The notes: generated by a model from the sequence alone, not told the origin. DNA of 64,000 nt from Echiichthys vipera (GCA_963691815.1 OY829655.1:30160771-30224770), one strand, 5' to 3'. Shown: positions 47,813 through 59,653, counted from the stretch's first letter. Program-made: numbers and translations.

Positions 47813-49034
47813 TTTCTCCATTTGTAATATATTTCCCAGTAATGAGTCATTGCTGGAACGGAGGATAAATTGCCTTTGACAAATACTTCCAGATCTGTGT
47901 GCTCTCACTGAGCGGGTAGAAGACATGACCAAGGAGCGAGATCTACGATATAAGGTAAAAGTTTGGTTTGAAAGATACCCGTGTTTGCGTAGACTAGGCC
48001 TTAGAGTCAAATAGTCCAGAAAGCAGGGGACGCTTTAGGTTCACGACCACCTGTCAATCAGGATAGAGGTGTAGTAATGTGTATCCACGGCAACTGTGGA
48101 CATTAAACTAGAACAGGTGAACTTGTTTCTGGGTGTTGTCTTCACATCTATGACTTAGATCGCCATGAAATGAGGTTCAGACACTGAGACGTTGGATCAG
48201 ACATCAGAACAGATCCACACTGAACTGAACTGAGCTCAGGTGTTTGAGATCTGCATGACGGACTCCACCGGCACTGACTCCACCAATCAAGCTGATCACA
48301 GCCACCTGTGAGTGTCGGATGTGTTTGATAAAAACCCTGTTAAACGAGAAACTGTGTGTGAAGGCGGAAAGCTGAAATGCAGTCAAAACATCGCTGTAAA
48401 GGTGGCGACTCAACCCCGTCTGTACAGTTCCCACAGTTGAATTTAAGTTAATAATTAAATGTTGTGTCTCTCACGTCGTATCCCACACAGCATGGTGTCT
48501 TTTCCTATTTCGTTTGGATTTTCCAGCAGTTTTTGTGCAGTTTAATTGAAATGTGTGCTCATATAAATCGTGAGCGGCTCCGTCGCTTGTTCTCTTCGTC
48601 TTCTCCCTTTCAATCAGCCTCTCTCTCTCTCTCTCTCTCTCCGCCTATAATACATTCAAATCAGTGCGACACGGTTGACACAATCTGATGATGTGATCAT
48701 GTCAGACAGATGGTTTTGTGATCCTATCAGCCAGGAAACATCTGCTGCTGCGTCTGCTTTCTCTTCCCGCCGATAAGCGTCGGTGAGAGCATGAAAGAGG
48801 AGAGGAGCAGAAATCTGCACTGACGTGAGATGGAGTCATCACGGCAGAGAAGGGAAATACTGCGGGAGTCAGACGTGCTGCAGCTGACCACAGCTTCAGA
48901 CACAACAGAGATGCATCTGCACAGGGACCTACAGGAACACCGCAGGGGTTAAACCTGCTCAACAATCCAGTCGGAGTACTGCTACAGTGGTCGTGGATGA
49001 TAAACGGGTCTACTGAGCGCAGACCTTGGGCCCC
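47813..49034. other. Unique non-coding stretch
   Basis: Nothing recognised apart from a short CT run near 48620. Confidence 0.55.
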
Positions 49035-50130
49035 GACTCACAAAATGATCACAAAGAGACGCTAAATGACCAGAAACGTACACAAAACGACTGCAAAGAG
49101 AAACCAAATGACCACAAGAAGGTTCAAAGAGACACAAAATGAAAAATTTAAACGTTTTTGACCCTTTGCTGCATGTCGACCCCTCTCCATTATCAACCTT
49201 CAGCTGTGCTTATATAAAGGCATCAAAAACTAAAAGATATCGTTTAAAAAAGAGACATGAACGACTGCAAAGACACAAAAAACAACCACGTAGGAAAGTG
49301 AAATGGCTACAAATAGTTGCAAAAGAATAATAAGACGCGTAACAACCACAAAATGGCCGCAAGGAAGAGTGCAACAACAACAAAATAGACATAAAACAAC
49401 CTCCAAAAGACAATTAATGACTGAAAACAGACACAAAGTGACAACAAATGACCTTAAATGACCACCAACAGGTGCAGAATGACTAAAAATAGACATAAAA
49501 TGACCATAAAGAAATGCAAAACAACCACAAAGAGACACAAAATGGACGCCAAGTAGCTCACCTGTTAGAGCAGGCACCATATACAATCCTCGTCTCAGTG
49601 GGTTAGGGTTCGACACTGGGGTTCAGCTGTGCTTATAAAGGCATAAAAGCTAAAAATACACAGAAAACAACCACGTACAAGAGTAAAATGATGCAAAAGA
49701 ACCACAAAATGGCCGCAAGGGAGAGTGAAACAACAACAAAATAGACATAAAACAACCACCAAGAGACAATTAATGACTGAAAACGAACACAAAATGACAA
49801 CAAATGACCACAAAGAAGAGCAAAATGACCACCAATAGTTGCAGAATGACTAAAAATAGACATAAAATGACCAGAAAGAAATGCAAAACAACCACAAGGA
49901 GACACAAAATGGGTGCCGAGTAGCTCACGAGGAAGAGTGAAACAACAAAATGGACATAAAACAACCACCAAAAGTCAATAAATGACTGAAAACTGACACT
50001 AAATGACGACAAATGACCTTAAATGACAACAAAGAAGAGCAAAATGACCACCAATAGTTGCAGAATGACTAAAAATAGACAAACAACCACCAAGAGACAA
50101 TGAATGACTTAAAATAGGCACTAACACACA
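49035..50130. repeat. Degenerate 21-bp satellite-like array
   Basis: Imperfect tandem units of about 21 bp (AGACACAAAATGACCACAAA, AAATGCAAAACAACCACAAA) over 1.1 kb. Longer blocks are duplicated, such as GTGCAGAATGACTAAAAATA and GTTGCAGAATGACTAAAAAT. The unit resembles the halves of the 42-bp array at 1-720. Confidence 0.75.
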
Positions 50131-50575
50131 CACACACACACACACCGCTCAGTCTACGGGAAACGTTGAGAAATATATTTCTCATTTCCAGCACAGAATG
50201 CAAGTTTACTTTTTCTGAATGGGATAAATTGACCAACAACCCCCCGACCCTCCACCCTCCGCTGAAGCTGCCCGGCCTTATCGCGACTTAAGTGACTGAA
50301 CTGGCGACGGCAGCGGCACGACTTCCTGAAACCCTGAACCTTATCAGTGTGAGCCAGCCGAGCGTCTACCTGCATGTGCTCCCACCGCGGGACCTCCATC
50401 AGCGTCTGCACACGGGCGGAGATACTGAGGAGGAGGAGGAGGAGGAGAGTCTGCAGAAGGCTGCTTTTATAAACATAGAACTGTAACTTTAACATTTTTA
50501 TGCATTAAACTTACAATGGATTACATTCAGGGGTTAAAGCAAGCAACGTAAATGTGTACAATGTATTTTATTTTT
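50131..50575. other. Unique non-coding stretch
   Basis: Nothing recognised; a GAG run lies near 50428. Confidence 0.55.
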
Positions 50576-51378
50576 CAGCTTTAAGTGGAGTCTCCTCCTG
50601 CTGGACATTAGAAAGAATGCAGCTTTAAGTGGAGTCTCCTCCTGCTGGACATTAGAAAGAATGCAGCTTTAAGTGGAGTCTCCTCCTGCTGGACATTAGA
50701 GAGAATGCAGCTTTAAGTGGAGTCTCCCCCTGCCGGACATTAGAGAGAATGCAGCTTTAAGTGGAGTCTCCTCCTGCTGGACATTAGAGAGAATGCAGCT
50801 TTAAGTGGAGTCTCCTCCTGCTGGACATTAGAGAGAATGCAGCTTTAAGTGGAGTCTCCCCCTGCTGGACATTAGAGAGAATGCAGCTTTAAGTGGAGTC
50901 TCCTCCTGCTGGACATTAGAGAGAATGCAGCTTTAAGTGGAGTCTCCTCCTGCTGGACATTAGAGAGAATGCAGCTTTAAGTGGAGTCTTCTCCTGCTGG
51001 ACATTAGAGAGAATGCAGCTTTAAGTGGAGTCTCCTCCTGCTGGACATTAGAGAGAATGCAGCTTTAAGTGGAGTCTCCTCCTGCTGGACATTAGAGAGA
51101 ATGCAGCTTTAAGTGGAGTCTCCTCCTGCTGGACATTAGAGAGAATGCAGCTTTAAGTGGAGTCTTCTCCTGCTGGACATTAGAGAGAATGCAGCTTTAA
51201 GTGGAGTCTCCCCCTGCTGGACATTAGAGAGAATGCAGCTTTAAGTGGAGTCTCCCCCTGCTGGACATTAGAGAGAATGCAGCTTTAAGTGGAGTCTCCT
51301 CCTGCTGGACATTAGAGAGAATGCAGCTTTAAGTGGACATTAGAGAGAATGCAGCTTTAAGTGGAGTCTCCTCCTGCA
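50576..51378. repeat. 44-bp minisatellite
   Basis: Seventeen full units of 44 bp (core CAGCTTTAAGTGGAGTCTCC then GCTGGACATTAGAGAGAATG), one 27-bp deleted unit at 51324, and a partial last unit. The first two units read GAAAGAATG; the rest read GAGAGAATG. Confidence 0.97.
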
Positions 51379-51498
51379 AAAAAGGTTCATTTATTAACGT
51401 TTCCCGCCTCAGTGGCCTTTTCATCTCCAGACTCATGACTCGTCTTCTCCGGCTGGAGGGGAAAGTGGAGCCCAAGAAAATCGTGAAACAAATAAAGA

Positions 51499-51529
<31 letters not shown>

Positions 51530-51557
51530 AAGGCTCGGGCAAAGACTTCAAAGCTGA

Positions 51558-51596
<39 letters not shown>

Positions 51597-52057
51597 CGTG
51601 TGTGTGTCGGAGTGGCAGGACTTTATTCCAGATCTAAGAGCAGCAGGAGTTTCATCTTCTGATCTTCCGCGCTGCAGTCGGAGGCTCTGAGCTGCAGCTG
51701 AAACACATCCAGGTCACACCTGTGGTTATGGTGTTCACCTGTGGGCTCAGGGTCCTGCCTCCGCGCTCACCTGCGTCTCCTGGGTCACCTGCGTCTCCTG
51801 GGTCACATTTCTTCCTGTTTGCGGCGCTGTAAACATGCGACACATGGACGGGGACGTGGACTTCACACTGTTTTGACGACTAGACCTGGAAGTTAAAGGT
51901 TGAATCTGTAGAAACTTAATTAAAAGCTTTATTCTTTAAATAACAACACACCCACGGGGCGTTTTGAGGCATGAAAGTGTTGCTTTGACAGGTTTTTGAC
52001 GTGTCTGACAATGACTTCCTGTCCCGTTCTGTTTCCATGGTAGCAGCCAATAGCGTT
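51379..52057. other. Unique stretch with AAG and GT repeats
   Basis: An AAG/AGG run lies at 51498-51531 and a GT/GC run at 51560-51607. A short tandem TCACCTGCGTCTCCTGGG repeat lies near 51770-51805. No gene. Confidence 0.55.
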
Positions 52058-52182
52058 GGCCGCGGACGACAAGCGTAACACTCCTAGACGTGGTACGGTT
52101 GCACTCACACTGGTCAAAGGAACCAGACTTTAGCCGTGGAACGTGTTTGGGCACGGTACGGAGGAACAGTGGGAGTGCGCCC
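52058..52182 (-). mobile_element. PIF/Harbinger-like element, copy J (right 125 bp)
   Basis: Contains GGTACGGTTGCACTCACACT and the right end ACAGTGGGAGTGCGCCC followed by TTA. The left part is missing. Confidence 0.8.
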
Positions 52183-52583
52183 TTAGAGTCTGTGAATCCA
52201 TCTTGGGGGGGTCGGGATTCAACCATTCTCATCTTTCCTCGTGACGTTTTCCATCGAGCTCAAGGAAAAGTGTCCAAGACAGAGGACGCCATCTTTTAAC
52301 GCCGTAAAACACCAAATTACATTTACACTTAAATGCGTCGGAGTGATCCCGTCTGCCTCCCTCTGAGTTAAGACGTCAAAGAAGCCGAGAAGTCGGTCTG
52401 TTCCCGTCGGCCGTCTTCAGACACTCGGATTCTCCCGAGGCCTTTAAATCCCAAACTCATCTTTTCGCCTTAACCTTTAATTAGCTGCTCATTCTTTCAT
52501 TAGCTGGCTGACGGGTCGCTCCCTCAGTCTCAGTGTGTAGGATAAGCCTGGTGTTCCTGCAGACCACAACAACACCTTACAGC
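52183..52583. other. Unique non-coding stretch
   Basis: Nothing recognised. Confidence 0.55.
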
Positions 52584-52768
52584 AGGGGTCTCTAACTGAT
52601 CCAGTACAGGGACGCTGGGGCTGCAGAACACACGTGATCCAACAAATCCAACTGCGTGAAGGCGACTCAGGTGGTTGAATAAGTCGAGTCAGGTGCGTTC
52701 TTGCTTGGTTGGGATGAAAACCTGCAGCCACACGGCGCTTTACTGGATCAGTTTGAGGAACCGGCCCT
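52584..52768. mobile_element. hAT-like palindromic MITE
   Basis: Inverted ends AGGGGTCTCTAACTGATCCA and TGGATCAGTTTGAGGAACCG...CCCT, with further weaker pairing inside. Coding capacity is nil. Confidence 0.6.
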
Positions 52769-52856
52769 AAAGTCTCTGATTCTCAGTAACCCTTTGTTGT
52801 TTGTGTCACACAACCACAGCTGTGTGTGCATATGTGTGTGTGTGTGTGCGTGTGTG

Positions 52857-53110
52857 TTCATTCATCTTCAACCTCTTGTCCCTGTCGGGGTCGTGGGGGG
52901 GCTGGAGCCGATCCCAGCTGACATCGGGCGTGAGGCGGGGTCCACCCTGGACAGGACGCCAGTCTATCACAGGACACATAGAGACGAACAGAGACAGAAA
53001 ACCATTCACACCTACGGGTGATTTAGAGTCATCAATGAACCCAACACCTGCACGTCTTTGGGAGGAAACCGGAGAACCCGGAGAAAACCCACGCAGACAC
53101 TGGGACAACA
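52857..53110 (-). mobile_element. V-SINE/Mermaid-like SINE, copy 6 (5'-truncated)
   Basis: Tail, distal part and half of the core are present; it stops at ACGCAGACACTGGGACAACA, so the tRNA-like head is lost. The core also lacks the GACTGTG stretch after TCTTTG. Confidence 0.85.
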
Positions 53111-53399
53111 GGCTTTTCTTTTCCTGGACCATCAGGCGTCCTGGGATCTTCCCCTCTCTCAAAACGTGGTCCTGGAGACCCCGACTGTGGCAAGAGCTCC
53201 CTCAGAGGTGCTTTAGCCGGCTGATTATGTCTCTGTGTGTCGGTCTGTGGACAAGTTTCGTCACATTAGACTCAGACTTCTCTTTATTGATCCTTTGGGG
53301 TGAACTCATGCAAGGAACTTGAGTTTCCAGCAGCTTAGAAAAACACACAGGAGGTTTAAGATAACCAATAAACTCTTACTTAAATAAAAAGTTATTTCG
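53111..53399. other. Unique non-coding stretch
   Basis: Nothing recognised. Confidence 0.55.
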
Positions 53400-53790
53400 G
53401 TCATGACCCAGCTTTACCGAAATGTGTTTCCTCAGGAGGGGGGCTGGAGTCTCCCTTAGAGAGAGGGGGAGAAGTTCAGCATCCGTGAGGAACTCGGAGT
53501 AGAGCCGCTGCTCCTTTGTGTTGAAAGGAGCCAGTTGAGGTGGTTCAGGATCATCTGGTAAGGATGAACCCTGGGCGCCTCCCTAGGGAGGTGTTCCAGG
53601 CACGTCCAGCTGGGAGGAGGCCTCGGGGAAGACCCAGGACCAGGTGGAGAGATTAGATCTCCACACTGGCCTGGGAACGCCTCAGGATCCCCCAGTTAGA
53701 GCTGGTTAAAGGGAAGTTTGGGGTCCCCTGCTGGAGCTGCTGCCCTCGAGACCTGACCCCGGATAAGAGGCTGAAGATGAGATAAATAAA
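53400..53790 (+). mobile_element. Rex3/RTE retrotransposon 3' end, + strand
   Basis: The same 3' segment as at 12361 and 54350, in the opposite orientation. It reads AGGTGTTCCAGGCACGTCC and GGAGGAGGCCTCGGGGAAGA, ending GGATAAGAGGCTGAAGATGA. 5'-truncated. Confidence 0.8.
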
Positions 53791-54349
53791 AAGTAAAACC
53801 AATCAACAGCTGAGCAACATTCACAAAACAACAGGTTTGTAGATGAGCTCAAAATAAAAGCCCCGTTCAAAGACGATGTGTTTTTGCTTCGTCTAAAGCG
53901 AAGGTCTCAGATCAGAGGCTGTGAAGCACCTTGAGGTAAACGCTGTGATATCTGGCTTCATATATAAAAACGACCTGACGGGTAAATCTGACGCCGGCCG
54001 GTGATCCGTCTCCTCTCGGCAGCTCAGCCGCGGCTCCGGTTCCTCCGCAGGGTCGTCGTATATCGTCGCTGTCCGGGGGAAACCTTTTATCTTCCCTCAT
54101 CAATCAGCGCTTTGGTCACTCTCTAAGTCCGTGTGTGGGGGTTTATAAAGTTTTAATCAGCTTAAAGATCCTCAAACCTCACGTCCCTGAAACAGGATTC
54201 TTTGATTTACAAGGTGTAGGATTTAATTTAGATTGTTGAACAAAGCTCCCTCCCTATTTATTATTTATTCACTACGGCGCAAAAAGTTTTAGGCAGCTGT
54301 GAAAAATGCTGTAAACTAAGAATTTACAAAATGCAAAGTCACTCTAATC
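53791..54349. other. Unique non-coding stretch
   Basis: Nothing recognised. Confidence 0.55.
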
Positions 54350-54990
54350 CCATCTTCAGCCTCTGATCCTGGATCAGGTCTCGGGGGCAGCAGCTTTAGC
54401 AGGGACCCCAAACTTCCCTTTCCCGGGCCACATTAACCAGCTCTAACTGGGGATCCTGAGGCGTTCCCAGGCCAGTGTGGAGATCTAATCTCTCCACCTG
54501 GTCCTGGGTCTTCCCCGAGGCCTCCTCCCAGCTGGACGTGCCTGGAACACCTCCCTAGGGAGGCGCCCAGGGTTCATCCTTACCAGATGATCCTGAACCA
54601 CCTCAACTGGCTCCTTTCAACGCAAAGGAGCAGCGGCTCTACTCCGAGTTCCTCACGGATGCTGAACTTCTCCCCCTCTCTCTAAGGGAGACTCCAGACC
54701 CCCTCCTGAGGAAACACAGTTCACACGCTTGGACCTGGACCTGGTTCTTTGGGTCCTGACCCAGCTTTCATGACCACAGGTGAGGGTAGGAACCAGGACT
54801 GAGCGGTAGATCGAGAGCTTTGCCTTCCTCAGCTCTCTTTTCATCACAACGGTGCGGTAGAGCGACTGCAGCTCCGCCCCCGCTGCTCCGACCAAACTCA
54901 CGCTCCGCACCGTTGTGACAAAAAGAGAGCTGAGCCAGATGCTTCGGTCCACACGACAGGTACCTACTGAAGTAGAAGAACAAAGTACCA
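54350..54990 (-). pseudogene. Rex3/RTE retrotransposon fragment with RT C-terminus
   Basis: The longest RTE piece. The - strand frame (54991-54653) contains VVMKRELRKAKLSIYRSVLV and PTLTCGHESWV, which match the region after the reverse transcriptase core in Rex3. The frame is then disrupted, and the C-terminal end (GRRPRG-type region) lies in another frame, so it is a dead copy. Confidence 0.8.
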
Positions 54991-56820
54991 AATGAAGGAC
55001 TACACTGGTGTCAGTGTGACTTTAAGGGACTGTTATTGACATTTTTTAATCATCCTCCCGTCTGTGGGAGTTTGAACAAGTTTCATATTGTAATAACTTC
55101 GTACTTTTCCAACGACTCTTTACTAAACTCAACTTCAACAACTCCAGATTCTTACGATTTATGAGTCAAATATTTTAAAATATGTGTTTTTAAATTGTGC
55201 AAACCATAAAATAAATAAATACATTTGTGAGTATTGTGGGAAAAACAACAACAGCCCAGAGACTTTGGTGTTCTCTGTTTTTATTCATTTTCTTCCTTTG
55301 TCGTGCTCCTTTTGTGAGGAGCATAAATATTTTACAGAGAGAACATCAGTTATCGGTTATTTACAAGATTTAATAAATGACGTACAACTCACAATGTCGG
55401 CTTGTTGTGTTCGGAGCGCTGGAGGAAGAGGAAGAGGAGGAGGAGGAGGGTGAGAGGCTACAGTCATTTTACCGTTGTTGTGAGGTCACAGCTCGAACTC
55501 ACGCGAACAAACGAGGAGGGAAACGGTTCCTGCTGCGTGGCATGATGGCAGAGCGCGCTCGCAGTCAAACACGTCCCTGTTCAACCCGCAAGGGACTCAA
55601 CGAAGGGGACAAAATAAATACACAGCAGTCTCCAGTGTGTCGAAGGGAAACAACAAACAACGGGGGACTTCTACGGCGGCTGCCTCCAGCGGGACAACGA
55701 TCCCGCGAGACGACGCGAGACTCGGGAGGAAAATCCGCCTGTACTCGTCAACGAACACGTTAAAGCGCGCTTCACTTCAGCAGGACAGGGTCAGCGGGAG
55801 CTTATCGAAGACTCCCGAGCTTACGCTTCGGCAGTTTGCACGACGATCGTCGGGAGAGAAAGAGAGACAGAGCGAGAGATGAAGTGGGCGCAGGAAGTCG
55901 CAGCGCGCTGATTAAACGTTCGCTCCCCCTGGGCTTTCTTTCTTTCAGCTCCGCAACAGGAACACTGAATAATTCATTTGACTCGTTTAAAAATAAAAAA
56001 AGTCTGAGATGTCTCCGCTCTGTTCAACACGACCACACACCGGGGCGGAACGTCTTCATCAATACTCGCCGCGGACGATCGGTGTGCTCGAGTCCATGTG
56101 AGTCACGACTCATGCGTTACACTGACAGGTGAAACATCGCGACCTGGACGGATGAATCCAAAAACGATCCGCACGGAGGGATTAACACCGACTGAGCTGG
56201 TGTTTCCTGCCGCCTGACGATGAGCCTCACTTCAGGGAAATGTAAAGACTTCCAGTGGGTTCCTGCAAAGCGTCTCCACGTCAGGGAGACAGAAACATGC
56301 AGCTGATAACAGCACGGAGGCATCTGAGGGAGAAACGGTGCGAACGCGGTTATTAAATCAATGCTGCGGCGCTGTGAACAAACGTGTTCTTTTATCCTGA
56401 AAAGGCACTCACGCCTTTCCAGTCGTCCCTCTGCACAGACGCTGTCTCAGAGCGATTCATTTAAAAACAAAATACCGAGTGAGAAGCAGCGTCCTTACAC
56501 GTGGTTCGGATTTTTCTAAACGGCGTGAAGGAGCGTTTCCCAACAAGTGCTGAAGCAAGCAGACGGGTGAAGCTCCAACGCGTTTGAAGGAGATGAAAGA
56601 GGAGGTTTGTGCGTAACGACTCAAAGTTAGAAGCGCAGGGGGAGCAGAGGTCAGACCAGGTCGTGCCATCATGCCACAGAGTCAGAGAGAGGAAACTAGA
56701 CGTCTCTCAGGTGGGAGAGACGTTTAGTTTGCGGTGGAGTGGAGTGGAGTGGTGGGTGGCTGTGACAGAGGAAGCGTACGGGGGTGAGGAGGTCAAAGGT
56801 CGGGGGGGGGGGGGTTGTCG
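54991..56820. other. sucla2 3' flank, with CpG-dense block
   Basis: No gene recognised. On the - strand the nearest AATAAA below the sucla2 stop that I see is at 55284-55279, which would give a 1.5-kb 3' UTR; I am not confident in it. CpG is very dense at 55480-55930, and a GAG run lies at 55420-55450. Confidence 0.5.
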
Positions 56821-56895
56821 TTAGATGGGCAGCTGGAAGGTGATGTCCACCTGAGCTTCCTTCGCCAGCGAGACGATTTCAGAAAGCTTTACAAC
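56821..56895 (-). CDS. sucla2: sucla2 last coding exon
   Basis: Encodes the last 24 residues (VVKLSEIVSLAKEAQVDITF then QLPI) and TAA at 56823-56821. It starts in phase 0 after a good acceptor (TCTTCCTCTGCTCACAG). The end matches the conserved C-terminus of mammalian SUCLA2 almost residue for residue. Confidence 0.93.
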   Translation of the reverse strand, partial: VVKLSEIVSLAKEAQVDITFQLPI

Positions 56896-57703
56896 CTGTG
56901 AGCAGAGGAAGAGAGGAAGTGTTAGAGAGCAGTGAAGGTCCTCGTGTTCAAGGGTCAACCTGACGTCTGGTGCCCAAACTAGGGAGCGACAGATCAGCTT
57001 TAGCCGATGACCGATACGGACTGACGATTTCTCGAGCTGATACGACTTTTGTTCCCTCAATTTACATCATAACAACGACACAATGATGAAAATAGATGTT
57101 ACGAGTCTCAATTTAACATTTACTGAACTTAAAAAAGGCGTCTGCAGCCACACGGAGCTGCCTGAGGACGCCTGTCTGTGAATAATGCCCGGGAAAAAAA
57201 CTATCGGCGAACGCAGCAGCCCGCATCGGCCGATACGGATCCAGATGTATCAGTCATCCTGTAAGTGAAAACATGGCTGTATCAATACTTTTGCTTTCAA
57301 CAGTGCAGCCTCCGTCCCTCAGACCAGTTTTAGTGGGAAATGGAAAAAGCAAAAGAGCAGTTTGGAAGTAGTTAGCATCGAGGCTAACAGCCAGGGAAAG
57401 GCTAACGATGTAAACGAGCTGCTAAAGTTATCAATATAAAAAGGGTGGTCCGCCACACGCCGTTGTTGATATGGTAACTGAAGTCTGGAGGAGGGGTCTA
57501 TTTCTCTGAGAGGTCGTGATTTGTTGTTTGCGACGCCCCTCATCCACGTTAAATGAATCAGAGTTTATTGTTTAGCTTTAAAGCTAGCTTCTCATGATAA
57601 ACAGTAACGTTAGCGGTGGAGCTAAGCAGCTAACATCGTCAGTCCTGCCCGTCTAATGATAAGAGACATTCATTTAACAGGAGGACACAATAACGTGTCT
57701 GAA

Positions 57704-57706
<3 letters not shown>

Positions 57707-57795
<89 letters not shown>
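57707..57795. repeat. GT/CA microsatellite at a sucla2 donor
   Basis: About 44 units. On the transcribed (-) strand it is a CA run that begins immediately after the intron's GT (57797-57796). Confidence 0.97.
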
Positions 57796-57797
<2 letters not shown>

Positions 57798-57886
57798 CAT
57801 TTTGGCGGCCTCGTCCAGGTCGTCACAGGCCAGGATTTTCAGCGGACTGGCTGCAATCAGAGCTTTGGCGTCGTCCACTCTCGTCC
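57798..57886 (-). CDS. sucla2: sucla2 penultimate coding exon
   Basis: 89 nt encoding TRVDDAKALIAASPLKILAC and DDLDEAAKM, part of the C-terminal CoA-ligase domain. The first two bases complete the Gly of RLQG. The acceptor is TTTTATTCTTTAAG and the donor GTACACAC. It ends in phase 0 and joins 56895. Confidence 0.93.
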
Positions 57887-58441
57887 CTTAAAGAATAAAA
57901 CAAGACACAAAGTTAAGATTTGAGAAGAGATGATGGAGTTGAAGAAGGAGAAGAAGGAGGATAAGGAGAAGGAGGAGGAGAAGAAGAAAGAGGAGAAGAA
58001 GAAAGAGGAGAAGAAGCAGCAGCTGTTGACGTCACTTCACTTCTGCTTGTGTTTGTTGTTAATACTTTTCCTTCCCTGTGTTTCACACTGTGATAAAAAC
58101 AGCAGCAGACACCAGCGGCGTGTCGCTGAGTGCATCTGTTCAGGCCCACGAGTGTCAGAGCGCCGCTGCGACTGACGACGTGTTTTTAAACGTGTGAAGA
58201 AGAGTCTGAACCTCGCTGCAACAACATTCTGAAAACTCGCAAAGTCTTTGGAAAGTGGTACGGAAGGAAAGTGGTACGGACAGAAACTCTCTGATCAGAG
58301 TATGAATGTACATGTGCATTAAATACAGAATAATAACAATAATAATAATAATAAAGAACTGGGTTCATGTTTCCAGCCGTCACACTTTGAACTTGGAGGC
58401 ATCGAACAGACACTAGTCCTCCCTCTGAGCCGCCAGCAGCT

Positions 58442-58512
58442 GCCTGTGTGTGTGTGTGTGTATGTGTGTGTGTGTGTGTGTGTCTGTCTGTCTGTGTGTG
58501 TGCGTGTGTGTT
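58442..58512. repeat. GT microsatellite in a sucla2 intron
   Basis: GT units with interruptions, including a TGTC run. Confidence 0.95.
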
Positions 58513-59230
58513 GAGTACACATTTTCAGGACATTTAGAGTGACATGTGGCCTTAATCTGGTGGAAGTTATGGTAGAACAATCTATTATAACAATAGAAAG
58601 GTGTACAAGAAGGAGTGTGTCTCTTAACACAACTTCCCGTCTTATACTGAGGTTCGTGTGCTGACGTTTACACGCCCTGTCAGGTCTTTCCAATACACAC
58701 TCAGTACATTTACAATCAGTGGGGTCTACTTTGTGTCCAGACGTCCTCACGCCCAAATACAGTTCTGTTGTTCTCTAAACAGAATGTGCTCATCAGGCCG
58801 ATGTCCCCAGAACACAGTGACCTCGCCCTGTTATTCACCTTCTCCATCATGTTTTCTTCCACACATCCGTCCTGTGAGGCGAGCTACACACAAAAGGGTT
58901 GTGTTCATCTGTGACGACGAGTCCAGAGAACGGCTCCATAATTAAAGTCAGACTTCAGTTTTTCCACATTTATGATCTGAGGAGCCGACGCTCTGGATCT
59001 GAGGTCACAGGAGAGGACTGAAGACGGTCTTTGGTCGGCTTTTATAGCAGTTTGCGTTGACGTCGGCTGGCTTATCGTTGTTTGAACGCCACAAAGAAGT
59101 CACAAGATTTCTGTGTGTGACTTTTGTATTCATCTGTTTTTGTTGGTGATAAGTGAACGAGTCGTGACGTGACTTGAAAATGAGACTTTCTCCACTGAAG
59201 AAAGGACTTTAAAGGATGAGATTACTGAGA

Positions 59231-59251
59231 GTGTGTGTGTCCGTGTGTGTG

Positions 59252-59283
<32 letters not shown>

Positions 59284-59294
59284 TGCGTGTGTGT
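59231..59294. repeat. GT/GC microsatellite at a sucla2 donor
   Basis: GT units followed by a GTGC run. On the - strand it starts five bases after the donor GT at 59299-59298. Confidence 0.95.
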
Positions 59295-59299
59295 TGTAC

Positions 59300-59420
59300 C
59301 TTGTAACCGCACTACGATGGGGATCTTGAGGTCCAGGTCTCTAACAGCCATGATGATGCCCTGGGCGATGACGTCACACCTCATGATGCCTCCGAAGATG
59401 TTGACCAGGATGGCCTGAAC
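59300..59420 (-). CDS. sucla2: sucla2 coding exon, CoA-ligase domain
   Basis: 121 nt encoding VQAILVNIFGGIMRCDVIAQ, then a stretch ending RLQ and one base of Gly. This is the core of the CoA-ligase domain, including the conserved NIFGGI-R-CDVIA motif that contributes to the subunit contact and nucleotide-dependent chemistry of the ligase family. It starts in phase 0 after an unusual acceptor (see 59421-59510). Confidence 0.93.
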
Positions 59421-59510
59421 CTAATTAGCATTAGCATTAGCATTAGCTCAGGCGAAGCTTTGCTACGATAAATAAACGTGTGTGTGTGTGTGTTACAGGT
59501 GTGTTCGTAC
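59421..59510 (-). other. sucla2: 90-bp sucla2 intron
   Basis: Starts GTACGAACACACC, then a CA run, and ends GCTAATGCTAATTAG. It has no real polypyrimidine tract before the AG. Four GCTAAT hexamers each match a branch-point consensus (CTAAT). Confidence 0.85.
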
Positions 59511-59653
59511 CTTCCTGTCAGAGGTGATGAGCTTGAAGGCCTCCGTCACCTGATGAGCCGTGGCTCCGCCCCCAACATCCAGGAAGTTGGCGGGCGTGCC
59601 GCCGTGGAGCTTGATGATGTCCATGGTGGCCATGGCCAGACCGGCTCCGTTTA
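59511..59653 (-). CDS. sucla2: sucla2 coding exon, start of CoA-ligase domain
   Basis: 143 nt. Two bases complete Val of VNGAGLAMATMDIIKLHGG, followed by TPANFLDVGGGATAHQVTEA and FKLITSDRK. These glycine-rich segments are diagnostic of succinyl-CoA ligase beta subunits. Ends in phase 0. The acceptor (GTGTCGGTTCTAG) is pyrimidine-poor but its frame is exact. Confidence 0.94.

Noticed and set aside
39812..51378. Regular tandem repeats considered as CRISPR-like arrays
   Set aside because: The units abut with no unique spacers, and the genome is vertebrate; these are minisatellites.
55377..55763. 128-residue frame in the CpG-dense block
   Set aside because: Starts in a Glu repeat from a GAG run and has no domain; kept only as a CpG-island observation.
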